From positions 1,922,001 to 1,986,000 of the forward strand of contig CM031563.1 in NCBI GenBank assembly GCA_018466975.1: a DNA stretch of 64,000 nucleotides, given 5' to 3'. The position numbers were made by a program, and so were the translations under genes. The notes under the pieces are model-generated. The model made no database searches and was not told the DNA's origin. It saw only the letters and a list, made by a program, of their open reading frames with translations. Shown here in pieces: positions 1 through 11,500 of the stretch. The first letter of the stretch is position 1; each line of letters begins with the position of its first letter. Source of the DNA: Sparassis latifolia (taxonomy: Eukaryota; Basidiomycota; Agaricomycetes; Polyporales; Sparassidaceae).

Positions 1-14
1 TAATCTCTTTGGAG

Positions 15-76
15 AAAATTCCCGGTTTTGCTGATGACTTTGGGTCAACGAAGCATCAGCAAAAACGGGAAATTTT
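15..76. repeat. Imperfect hairpin (inverted repeat)
   Basis: The 22-base arm at 15-36 pairs with 54-76 with one mismatch and one bulge, around a loop of about 17 bases. Both arms end in an AAAATT/AATTTT block. It may be the end of a mobile element cut by the window edge or a small foldback. No coding sequence lies around it. Confidence 0.55.
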
Positions 77-528
77 TATATAAGGTTACACCGATTACAT
101 CGGGGTAGTAGGAGTTGTGTAAGTTACAACGGACTAGTAACGTTTACGCCGATTTGTAGTCAAAATAAAGGTAGTAGAGGTCTATAAAGAGGATTACATA
201 GTACAGAAATTGATACACAAGTTACGATTAAAATATACATTGTGCGGAGAGTTGTCGCGCAATGTAACCCAAGGAAATGGTTGCTCACCGAGTTGTGAAG
301 TCGGAAGAATTTCTAGACACCTACATAGGATGTTGTAAGGGGCGCCTGTTGGGCGCCTACTCGCGCTTTGCACAGAACGCGCTCCGAGTTTGCTCTTCCG
401 TCGTTTCAGGCCCCCGAATACCGCACCAAATGCAAGTATTAACGCAGAGCTTTCGTCCAGGCCCTCACAGCGAAAAGATCCGAAGCCGTTTCGAGACAAT
501 ATTAGGGGGAGTCAAAGTTGGCGATTCT

Positions 529-687
529 GGGGCGATTCAGAGTTTCTCCGAGCACCGATTCTGACGACGATTTTGCATCCAGAATCGACTCAGAATCAGA
601 ATCGGACGTGAATCGCGTCGAATCGTCGAATCGCCTCTGGAGGCGCTTCTACCTCAGAATCGCCGATTCTCGCACCTCGATTCTTGT
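529..687. repeat. Cluster of AGAATCG / CGATTCT motifs
   Basis: The heptamer AGAATCG, its complement and one-base variants recur about a dozen times in roughly 160 bases, in both orientations. Dense short subterminal repeats of this kind are a known feature of some DNA transposons (hAT-like), but no terminal inverted repeats are visible, so assignment to an element is inference. The rest of 1-1790 holds no gene I can support. Confidence 0.5.
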
Positions 688-1039
688 TCCTTTGTATCTA
701 CTACTACAAAATTTGTAATCATTAGAAACAACTACTTATCCTCCATAGAATCCATAATAGATTCGTGCTCTGGTGATAATATATGGGCTGTGACCTTATT
801 TTCGATAATTTTCCACATAATTCTCAGTACTTTCTGATTCAGAGGTTCTACGCCTTCCTTACTGTTCACTCATATTAACAGCATAGGGTGATAGCTTGTT
901 GCACCCCTTAATAAAGAAGCTATGTCTGTCTATTTCCTCGACAGTACAGCACAGCAAAATCCTCACCGGGATCAGCACAAAATCGCGAGAAACACCTGCG
1001 AGGAATTGGGGTGGTCAAAATTGATAGGATTTTCACACG

Positions 1040-1105
1040 ATTCAGTTCACCGAAATCGACTCAGAATCGCCACCAGAATCGTTCACAGAATCGTCAACTC
1101 TGACT
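1040..1105. repeat. Second cluster of AGAATCG motifs
   Basis: At least four AGAATCG-type motifs occur in this short stretch, the same motif as at 529-687, about 400 bases away. The two clusters could be parts of one non-autonomous or decayed element spanning roughly 0.5-1.1 kb. Confidence 0.45.
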
Positions 1106-1791
1106 ACCAGCCACTCGCGCACCGCCTTGCAGGCGCGTATGTGCGCCGGCACATACAGCTGGAGCCACCTGACTTACACATGCCCAAGGACGACACGCTG
1201 TATTTAATCCCCCCGTGCGCTCGATCGTAGGCTGTGTATCCCTGCTGCAGGCGCGCTAGGCAAATTAGTCATTCCAAGGGTTTTCCCCGCCGAAGGCGGG
1301 CCGGAAAACGCCAAGGATTACTTGAGGCATCGGCCCAAAAGGTAGCAAGGATTTTGTCCAGCGCGTGGCACAGGCGCTGGCTCTTCCTTCGCCACTTGAG
1401 CCTGTGGCTTCGTGCTACTGATCGTAACTACATCTCCCTCTGTTTGGCTCTGTAACGGCCGGTGTGTAGACCGACATTTGTCGCGTAGAATAAGTTGAAC
1501 CTAGTGTTTGAACCACATTTCCTAATCAGGCTTCTAGGTAAGCTTTGATTGATGGCGCACCGACTCCGAGATCTCGTACGTAGAATGAAGAAGTTCAGGG
1601 CTTCGAATGGCAGGTCCTCGCGCTGCGTGGTTGCTCGAGCGTGCACAGGAATCTAAGTATCCCAACAGTATGTCTTGTCGTAGCTTACACAGGCACCCCT
1701 ATTCAATGATCGGGCTGCGTGCTCTCTCTCCTCACCGCCTCTCCTCTGATTCTCCCGACCGTCATCTCACTTAACTGGTTCCCTATTCAGC

Positions 1792-2491
1792 ATGCCATCC
1801 GACCTCGACCGTGTGTATCAAGAGGCCATCTTTTCCTTGGAGTGTCCAGAAGGTTGCTCTTTCGACAATCTGTTCTTTAAGTCAATTGGCGAGGACCACT
1901 CCTCTTGCTTCATGCACCTCGACCTTCCGCAGACCACTGTTCCCAAGGCCGGCAATGTCAAGATGTCCCCGACACTTTTTGAGGTTGTTGGTCAGATCGC
2001 AGTCGAGGACTGCTATCTCACCAAATGTGGAGATGAGTGTCTGTTCCCCGAGGATGAGAAGAGTCCCACTGTGTACTCCTGCTGGATCGAAGCACGCCCT
2101 GATCAAGTGTCGTGCATCCATTGGCGCAATGTTGTGCGTGGATTGGACACAATTATTGCAGCGATCCCTGTCCCCATCGATACCATTCATGCGATGCGCA
2201 CGGACCCGGAAACCGACTCAGTGAAAATTCAGGTTGGCTGGCGCCCGCCGGCTGGACAGGTATGGCGCGCGGCTTCTGACACAACTTTGTTCCGCTGACG
2301 TTGGCCTGGTAACACAGTCCATTGAGGACACCTTCCCGCTCTACGATAATTTAGGAGAGCGGTGCATTCCATCTTGCGACGCTGAGGTGCCTTTTGGCAA
2401 GCCGGTTCGTGTCTTATTCCACCTCGAGTGTGTCGTGTCTCAGGGCACCACGTACTTGTTTCCACGTCTTCTCGGAATTAGGGAGGTTTGA
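1792..2491 (+). CDS. Hypothetical protein, two exons
   Basis: I do not recognise this protein. Exon 1 is 1792-2259 and exon 2 is 2318-2491, joined in phase 0 by a 58 bp GT-AG intron that contains a CTGAC branch-like site. The product is about 213 residues. It is mildly acidic with many cysteines (for example PEGC, VEDCYLTKCGDEC, GERCIPSC) and has no signal peptide or membrane segment. The start is the first ATG after a pyrimidine-rich leader. It lies only about 240 bases upstream of the transposase-like gene on the same strand, so it may be a passenger or second gene of the same element, but nothing in the sequence proves that. Reading without the intron would end in a stop at 2296-2298. Confidence 0.5.
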
Positions 2492-2733
2492 TTAGTGGGT
2501 ATGGACTTTGTATTGAATATTGGTGCGAGTTTTTGAGCTTGCCTGAAGGTAGGAAGCCAGAAACGGAATTGGCATGCATTCGGTATTTGTCTGCGAAATA
2601 TGTACAATAATTTGATGTGAGAGTCTTACACTACATCTGCAGCAATCTGAGGTGAAACAAGGGTTAAAAAAACCCAGGGGATTGTGCCCCTGTCAACGTG
2701 TTGCCTTCTGCCACATCGACACTTCATCTCAAC

Positions 2734-5700
2734 ATGGCTGCCTTTCATCCTCAGGCTGCAATCACGCAGCTAAAAAATGCTCTTCAGCCCTCTGAGAAGA
2801 AGAAGAATTTTGAGAAGAATTGGAAGACGGAGGTCTGATGGTTCACTTTCACCCAAGGACTCTGTGTGCTCACCGAGTTCCCCGCACTCAGGTTGAAACA
2901 CGCTGGAAAAAGTGGAAGCGGGCTCGGCCATCGCAGTCTCAGTACACGGAGCAGCTCGAATGGGAGGCTCACGTTGTTGAATATGTCAACACTGTGTACA
3001 AGCTGACCAAAGCACATGGTAATTCGAAGACTGCGACAAATGTCAGTCTCCGGCATGAAATCCCACTTTATGGTCCGCATTTCATCCCGCCCACCTACGC
3101 CGATGAGTTCAAGCGAGATGCGACACCGGGCATTGTACCCGAGACGGCCTATCTGAAGCCGCTCACCGTCATCCATCCCTTTTATTTCCCCGAGCTCGCG
3201 CGATGCCCACAGTGCAGCTCCGATGACATCAAGTGGTGTGGTTGGACGCCTACTGGTCATCGTGAGGTCCATGGTATTTTTCGCGAGGAGACGGCTCTTG
3301 GTTTTCAGCTCCGCTGTCAATCCTGTGCAAAGCAATGTGGTGTGCATGGCGAGGGTGATGATGAGGGTCCGTACTGTTTCTCCACAACGAGCCCCCTCTT
3401 CTGGGAGAAGCGGGAGCACTGGGAGATACCTGGTAAGGTGAAGTCAATCCGAGTGAGCACGGACTGACACCACTTATGGACAGCCGGCATACCTATCTGT
3501 CTCAGGCGCTGTGCCATCACGCGCGACTTGTTCGACCTTGTCGTTGAGCTGCGGCCGTCGACTACAGCTGCAGGACTCGCCGAGAATATCAAACGTGAGC
3601 ATTAGCAAAATCAAGTGACCATGATGCATAACAGCTGACACCAACGATGCACCAGAACTGCATCTGCTCGAGTATCACAAGCAGAGGCTGTCATACCTTC
3701 AAAGTTTCAAGATGCGACAGGAGATCAAGCAGAGTCTTGTGCCGGCTGAACTCCTTCGCTCGTTTTCAAAGCCGAACAGCGCTGGCGGCTACAGCGACCA
3801 ATCCATCACGGATGATCTTGTCACTGATGTATACAACAAGTTTAGTGAGAAAACGCGACAAACTGAATCGGAGTATTACCTTCGAACGTTGAGTGGTGAG
3901 TTGTCTCACGGTATGTGGCGCGATGTTGAGTCAGCATGATTCTAGCGACATGCGTATCTCTCGACAATACCTTTCGCACTGCGAGTAAAGCCAAGGTCAC
4001 GGATGGAAAGAAGAATAAGACAAAGTCATTTAAAGGGGGCATACTGACTGTGATGAATGAACGGAATGAAATAATTTCCTGGGTACGTACCATACACCTG
4101 CTCCCCACGCAGCACCCTCACTTTCTGCCCAATGCAGCGCTTCTGTCAGACACAACAAGGACTTGAGATCGAGGAGGTGCTTGGAGGTTTGAAGGAACGT
4201 CTTGGGCTGCTCGGCGATCCAGATCCATCGATGGCGGTCGTCGATAACTGTTGCCATGTGGTCAAGTTCATCAAACGGCTGTTCCCTGACATACATGTCG
4301 TCCTGGATGTATGGCATTTCGTAAAGAGGTATGGAACTCCACTTACTGTCGGTCAGGTTGGCTGCTAACAAAAAATCATGACAGGTACCTCATATGCATT
4401 CTCAATGGCACCAAGAACCCACTGTACAGCGCCGTCGCCAGCGATATTGTGGATGCAGTTCTGAAGACCAGGGCAGATAAGCACAACCTGGCCGTATATT
4501 GGAGTCAGCTAGAACAAGAGAAAAGGTTGGTGGATGCATACGAGAAATGGTTTAAAAGGGGGGGAGTGTGGAGTGTCGCCGCACAGAAGGTGAGTCAAGT
4601 GTAGGTCGAGCTATTGCAGGATCGGTACTCACAGTCATTTTGTAGGCACATGAAGAGCAACTGGGACATGTGCAGAAGGGCTGCCTGTCTCGGACCCGAC
4701 AAGATGTGCCCTCTGACGGAAGCCGGATCGAAGGATCGCACAAGGGCTGGAATGGACTCCAGCGCTCCCATGCAAGTGGAATCGAGGTCCTGTCCGCCCT
4801 GTGTCACGATTTCGTCCTGCGTCGCAACATTCGCATCGGCTCAGTGCTCGAACAGTGCTCAACATTTCTGACCTCGACGCACGGGTCGCATCACATCCGG
4901 CTAGTTGATGCTGTTGCCAAATTGTGGAATGCACTCTTGCAGGTGCCGGACAACTGCTCGAAGGGTCTTCGCATCCTCCCTGAGCTCGAGGTCATCTCTA
5001 GCAATGAAAAATTCGGTCTTGTCAGTGCAAAGTGCCTCGCAAACTACCAAAATCTCGTCGTGATAAAAGATGAGCCTCGTGATGACCTCCTTGATCTCGC
5101 GTTATCGCAAGATCATGAGGAAGTCCAGGACATGCTCCGTGACCTTGACATTGACCCTGCCCTACTGCTGAAGCCGGCATTTTCATCCAGTAGCTCTGGT
5201 CGCCCGTCTCTTGCTCTTGATTTGCCGCGAAGTGGTGCCGTGTTGCAGCCAACCACACTCACACTCACTGCGGCGTCCTTGGATGACGCCCCGGATTCAG
5301 GTTCAAGCTCGGGAGTGATGACTGCACGGGTCAGCGCTGGGACTGCGACGCCAAACACCTCAGCTGTAATTGTGGCAAACTCGACGGTAGAGGATGACAT
5401 CGTGGTGATGGGCTCAAGCGAGAAGGTGAGTTTTCTGCCAGTGCTACCGCTTTTTAGTGAACCAGTCACCTTCTTGACTCCAGATCCTGCAACCTGCTAC
5501 GTCGAGCCCCAGTCTGGCAGCCTCACAATCCCTCTCGCATATTGTGTGCCCTGCGCTCACCACTCCAAGCCGAACACCCAATGAGTGCCGGACTCTATCG
5601 ATAGTGCCATCAAAGCGCAAGGCAGACGATGGATGCGATATCGGCAAGGACCTGGGCACTCACATTTTGTCAGGGAGCAGCGGGCTCCGAGAGAGATCCA

Positions 5701-7122
5701 CTCTCGATGTAGGCACTAGCAGCAAGAGGGCGAAGACAGCTGGTTCTGCAACCAGATCACTCAGCCGGGTCGATGGGGTTCCAAACGTGGAGGTGAGTGC
5801 ATCTGGATATTTGGCAATGCACTCGCGCTCACTCCGGCACTTTCCCATGACATCTGACAGCCCGTCAAGGACATCGCGATGGTATCCAGTGCAGGCGATA
5901 CGAACAGAGTGCCGGACATGGTATCCCCTCGAGAGCCTGCAGCTCCTCGTCGCACTGAGTCCAATCTAGTTGGTTACTTCAATACTGCACGCAATGCCAC
6001 ATCTGCAAAGATCCAGGATGTCATGCCACTGCCGAGCGTACTTCCCCTTCCTAACATCTCGGGTCTCACACCATCTCAGCGACTCTTCTCGTTGGCGATG
6101 GGCATGCACATTCAGTCGATGTCTATCAACACCAAGGATGAGTTCTTCCTCTTCATGGACATGCGCGCGGAGAAGCGGTGGGCATCCTTCAGTATGACTC
6201 CTCGGAAATGGGTCATTGCGGCAAGTGAGTACAACACCCAGCTGGAGGCATTCAACCGGTCGAGAGGGCAGGCACATCTGACGGTAAGGAAGACACCCCG
6301 TGCTCTGATGGAAAAGCTCGGAGAGCTGGAGCCGAAAATTATCGCGCGCATCGTTACCGGCCACTACACATGTTGAGTACCCTCCCCACCTGTCGTTGAG
6401 CTCAGTAGGCTGACCCTCTTCCGTGCTTACAGCCAGGCAATTGAACACCGAAGACTTCTGGAAGAAGCACTGCAGCGCGGTCCCGGGTCTGGTCAAGAGT
6501 GGAAAGGGTGGTGATAAGACACCGGTAAGGCCTGATTGGTCACTTCTATCCTCTTCCTCAAACTGACATACACCCATCTGCTTAGCGCAAGACACATACC
6601 TGCTCGCGATGCAAGACGATCATGTGGCCTGGTCCCGAGGGCGCAGGAAACAACCACAAGAAGTCATACTGCTCGGACGGTGTGATGCAGAAGCCGAAGA
6701 CATTGCAGAGGATGATCAACGGCTCACTGCAAGATGTGACAGAGCATCCCCCGGACTGGCCCCAGCCGCGCGGTATTTTCACGGGCGGCACTCACTTCAA
6801 TCCGGCAGCATTCCTTGCCGCGGTTCGCGACATGTACGACTGCGTGGTTGTGAAGAGCGGCACGGGTGGCGACCATGCGATGGAGTACAGCGCGTTCGCA
6901 GGGCTCCTGTCGAAGCGCACCGTTATCACTGATGACGGTGCCGTTCTCTTCGAGCTGTATGGCTCACTCGAGGTGACGTCGGAGAGGGAGCATGCAGATA
7001 TCATCGTCCAGCGCAATGGAATCAAGTACCTGCGCGTCAACTGCCTCCACAGTGCACCTGTCACTGGCAGCCACGACGACGGCGAGGGCTCCAGCGAATT
7101 GGCCGCCGCCACCGTTTTGTAA
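2734..7122 (+). CDS. DDE-type transposase-like protein, zinc ribbon at the N-terminus
   Basis: Twelve exons splice into one frame of 1257 residues: 2734-2832, 2892-3432, 3484-3594, 3635-3895, 3946-4082, 4138-4328, 4385-4589, 4646-5425, 5484-5792, 5861-6371, 6433-6524, 6586-7122. Residues about 138-178 form a zinc-ribbon-like CxxC...CxxC (CPQC, CQSC). A plausible acidic triad follows: D344 (VSLDNTF), D419 (AVVDNCC) and E544 (SRIEGSHKGW), with DVWHFVKRY after the second Asp as in fungal DDE transposases. The long middle region is Ser/Thr-rich and low complexity. The C-terminus has another Cys-rich segment (TCSRCKTIMWPGP, about 1083-1096) and a GIFTGGTHFNP block. I recall this arrangement from agaricomycete transposase-like families, but I cannot name the superfamily. 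No frameshift or stop is present. I saw no terminal inverted repeats, so the element limits are unknown; a domesticated gene is the alternative. Confidence 0.75.
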
Positions 7123-7360
7123 ATGCACGGTTGATTTTATTTTCTTCGATTTTCCGTCTTCCTTGGTGGGGCTCTCCCCGAGTTTCCCCTCCATTCATGG
7201 TGCTTCTACCTTACAAAAATGTGTCACTAGAAGTACTTAGTTGCTTCGATAATTGACCAGTGTTTCTGGACACGCGCGTGAGCTTCCTAGTGCCCCCAAT
7301 AATGAGTTCTCCGTAGGGCCGTTGGGCTGGCCGCGCGTTGCACGTGATGGGTGCGACTGA

Positions 7361-7436
7361 TTTGGTCTGGTGATTTGGGGTTAGGGTTGGATTGGTGGAT
7401 TGGTCGGTTTGGTCCTTGGACCAAAGTCAGACCAAA
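7361..7436. repeat. Nested inverted repeat around a perfect palindrome
   Basis: TTTGGTCCTTGGACCAAA (7408-7425) is a perfect palindrome. It sits inside a second inverted pair, TTTGGTCTG (7361-7369) and CAGACCAAA (7428-7436). The sequence between is rich in GATTTGG/GATTGG. It lies about 240 bases after the transposase-like gene and could be part of its 3' end. The rest of 7123-8566 shows no gene that I can support. Confidence 0.45.
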
Positions 7437-8566
7437 ATTCGTCCCCCCTTGGTATGGCGGAGTAGCCGGCGCGCTACATCGTACCCGCCACGTGATTTCC
7501 TCCATGCTCCGACGCCATCGAAGGTATTCCACACTGCTGACACCGTCAAACATGCCTTCGCATATGCGTTCTCAGCAGCTTTGTTTACCCAGCCGTTCTC
7601 GCTGCGCACGACACACGCATACTCTCTCGGGCGCCGCTGCGAACGAGGTCACGTTTGTGTCTCTTGCCTGATGCCCACTATCTGCCCCGGTCATAAATAT
7701 CGCCTCGATGACCAAGGCGTCCTGAGCTCTTGCGCATGCTGCTCCGGATAATCCTAGAAAATTCTCAAAAATCTAGGCTGGCGTAACCGCTTGTTCTTAA
7801 AACTCCGAGAGGATGGATCTGCGCCAATGGGGCCTCTATATATCCACTGGACATCCTCGGTTCGTCGTGGTTCATGTCCGCCCAATGCCAAATAACGCAA
7901 AGACGCGGTGCGACCGCATTTGCGCAACGTCGATTGAACCGTCTTCGCCGTTATCCAGGCGTCGTCGCCAACTATCTCGCGCCTCGGTCGTGAATAGCCT
8001 AACTACCAAGAGAACGTTCCGCAAATTTAGCCGTTGGACGAGTGCGGGCGTTCGTCAGGTGGGGTTACGCGTTGACGCTGCACCACATGAGATATTGTTC
8101 GATGCTTCGCTATGCTGCCTATGGACAAGAATAATATTAGTCGCAGTCGCCGCAAAAAATGGATCACGGCTCAAATCCTGTGTTCGACGGTTGAGCTGCT
8201 AAGGTGTAAGTGGTTGCGCAAGGCAGATTATCTGCGAAGACTCTGCAGTAGGAGCTTGAAGACTGCTCCACCAGTCCTAAGCAACACAAAATCGGAAAAA
8301 AGAAGGAAAATACAGAAAATACACGTTGCGAATGCGCTCTTCTCTTCTCGGAAAAATTCTAGAGTCCAGCTCTTCCGGCAGAGAGAAACCTTGTATTGTG
8401 ACATTCGCACATGCAACATACTCATCTTCCTCTATTGCGTGCCGCGCCCGGGATGAGGTGGCTACATAATGGTCCATGTCGTTGTTTGGTAGGCCGAGTT
8501 CCTGCCTAGATCGCTGCCCAGCGAGGATATCGCAGTCCGTAGTGCTGAAGTCGCTGCCATCAAGAA

Positions 8567-11500
8567 CTTGAGCAAGGCAGATTGAGCTCAAACGGAGTCA
8601 ATGCCACGTGCGGAAGGCCCGTTGGGGCAGATTCGGGGTGGGCGAAGCTATGGTGTAGGTGTCTCAGCGCAGGCATCATATCTGAAAATAAATGTTAACA
8701 ACATCAGGAAGAAAGATTGAGCACCGACAGATCGACGGTCCAACGGAAGAAGGTGGCGCGGCTTGGTAGCTCTCACTCAGCTCTCGTGTGACATTGACTC
8801 GGAGGCTCGGCGAGAGGGACAGTGCTGTCACTCGACGACATTAGAGGGCGGAGGGCGCGGACCCAGGAAGCGGGTGCCAGTAAAGAGATCTAGAGAGACG
8901 ACGAAAAGACTCCGCTTAGCTAAACACAATCGTCACGGGCAACGCATCCGTGGTAGGGGGAGGCCAGAAGATAATGTGCTCACAGAGGCCCGACATTATA
9001 TATCTATTTCGAAGAAGACGGACACGCCAGGGAATGTCAGCGGGAGGCAAATTGAAACACTTTGGTCACCCACACTGCAGATAGCGTAGTGGGACGACAA
9101 CGAACGCAGAACGACGCGTCACTGTTTGACAGGATGTTGATAACAGCTAATTGCGGGCGCACCATGCCCACCGGGTGGCTTGGATGCTGTGTTCTTGGTG
9201 GCAGCTGATGTTGCTGTCCTGTTATTCCTCCCGTAGATATTTTGTACTAGGCCTGCATATACAAGGAGCTTCAGCAGATACACCACTCGGTGGCAGAAGA
9301 TCAATGCCGAAACGAACACTAGACCGTGACGAACTCGCGACGCGTCACAGACAGTCACACCGTGTTTCCACCCCGACCGTGATGGTAGAGTCAACTTGAC
9401 TTTCAAGGCGCAACCTCTTCTTTATTTTCTCTCTCGAAATGTTTTGCCCGTCTCCCGTATTCCACGACATAGCTGACTCTTCCGAATGGCCTCCTCAGGC
9501 TCAAGAAATCGCTCTTCTGCTCTCCCAACCTCTTCCCGAGTATATCTCTACCGGACCGTGGCCTTTCGTCTCCCCGATAGCTACTCATCTCTTGGGCGAG
9601 CTACGTCAAGATACACCATACCAAGAAGCTTTAAAGCCCAGCGGTCAATTCGTATCGCGTGTCCATGAGGTGTTCGACTTAGTCTTGTCTACTGTGGCGG
9701 CTCTTCGTGAGCTCGAATCTCTCGAGGACTGTGGCCGACCTCGACCGACGGTCACTCTGTGGTCTTCACTCTTCAAGGGAATCGGAATGGCATGCTCTCC
9801 AGATTCTTGCTACATGTTCGTGTATTCTCATACCCGGAATGGCTGGATTTTGATTTCTTTTACCCCACCGCAGGGTTGAAGTATCGTTTGTTCTGCCACG
9901 GGCACCCCCACGATCGAACCAGATCGCATTCGATGGTGTTGCAACTGTCCTCATCTCTCACGTCGTGGACGAAAGCGGATTTTCTCGCTCCTGCTCGCCA
10001 TCAAATGCCATGGATGTTGACGCACCCTCTGATGGCACTCGGTCGCAGTCCAACAGCACTGATGAATCGACCTCACATAATTCCATGGATCTCTGTATGG
10101 ACGGCTCTCGCTCTACGGTAGGCTCTGAGGGTGACTACGCCGATGAGGATCAGGAGAGCACCGACGAAACCTCCCAAGAACTCAGTGGACCCTCTATCGA
10201 CGTCCCTTTTGATGCGCATGTGCTGAGTGGATCCGGGCGGCGATCTTTCGTTGTTTTGCCTATGATCTGCGTGGCTGACACGGACAATATCCGGTCACTG
10301 GTGACTAGTGTCGCATATCAGCGCCGCATCTGGGATATCGATGAACCCGTGGTCGGCTTCGAGGTCTCGAAGTTTGGTACTGTAGCCCGTATTTTACTCG
10401 CCTGGGTCGGCACGGAAATGGACGGTGACTGCTTGGTTGGTCTGCTCGGCTTCATTGTTGATTTGATGCTGATAACCCTGCAGCCAGCTGTGCACATCGC
10501 GTGTGCCAGTACACATTCTGGGGCAACAATGGGGAATTTTGATCTCACGGACACACGATCGACACTCAGCCTAGCGCAGATTGTGCTCGGTCTAGACGCG
10601 CACTGCCAGCGGATAGTGTCGAAGTCGAAGCATCGACCAGCTATCGATGCGTATCACTGGAGATCTGACTATGTGGACGAACATGAGGATCAGTGTGACA
10701 ATGGTGATCTGGGGACATGGGTAGCGCATTGGGCAAGAACGATCGATACGCGCGGCGAAGGGTGAGCAGCTTGATAAGACATCAATGGATGCATCCAACT
10801 CATCTTCCTTCCCTCTCAGAGGCAACAACAAGGCTGAGATTGACCTTTCAATTTCACCCGGATTGGAGATGAGTACACTACCAAGCATCGTCGAAAGCCC
10901 GGGGAAACCCACGACTACTGAAAGGTATGAGAAGCCCTACCTCGGTGATCGTTCATGACTGATCCATCTCTTCTCGCAATCGTAAAGTCGAGGTCGATCT
11001 GCTACGCGTGGTCCGACGTCTGAGACGGGAAGTGGCTCCAAGACGTCGCGCACCGGCATAGAGCAAGACAGCGTGAAGTCACAGAGCCTGAAGGACGAGA
11101 AGGCCTCGCAGAAGTCGGAACCGACGGGTCGTAAAAGCAGAAGTGAATCTGCCACGCGGACCGATAGATCGAGTTCCAGGTGAGTGTACGTGCGGTCATA
11201 TTGTACACCACTGATTCGGTGTCCAGATTGGCGAGGACGACTTCAGTTGCATTCGACGGGCCGGTGACGCCTGCGACCTGGCTATTTGAGAGAGAGGCTT
11301 TCCCGATTGGTCTGATCAAGTTGCCTGACGGTGCTGAAGATGCGGACGAAATCAACGAGAAGATTGACAAATATAACAAGATTGTTGTTGAATTCGCTTG
11401 GCCCAGTCGAGCATGGTCAACTCTGGTGGATATTCTGATTCTGCATCTGATATCAACTCCTTGTGCTGATTTAAACCAGGACAGAATGCCACTGGTAGAC

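Noticed and set aside
7380..7392. Telomere-like GGGGTTAGGGTTGG
   Set aside because: Only a single TTAGGG copy in a GATTGG-rich stretch; not an array.
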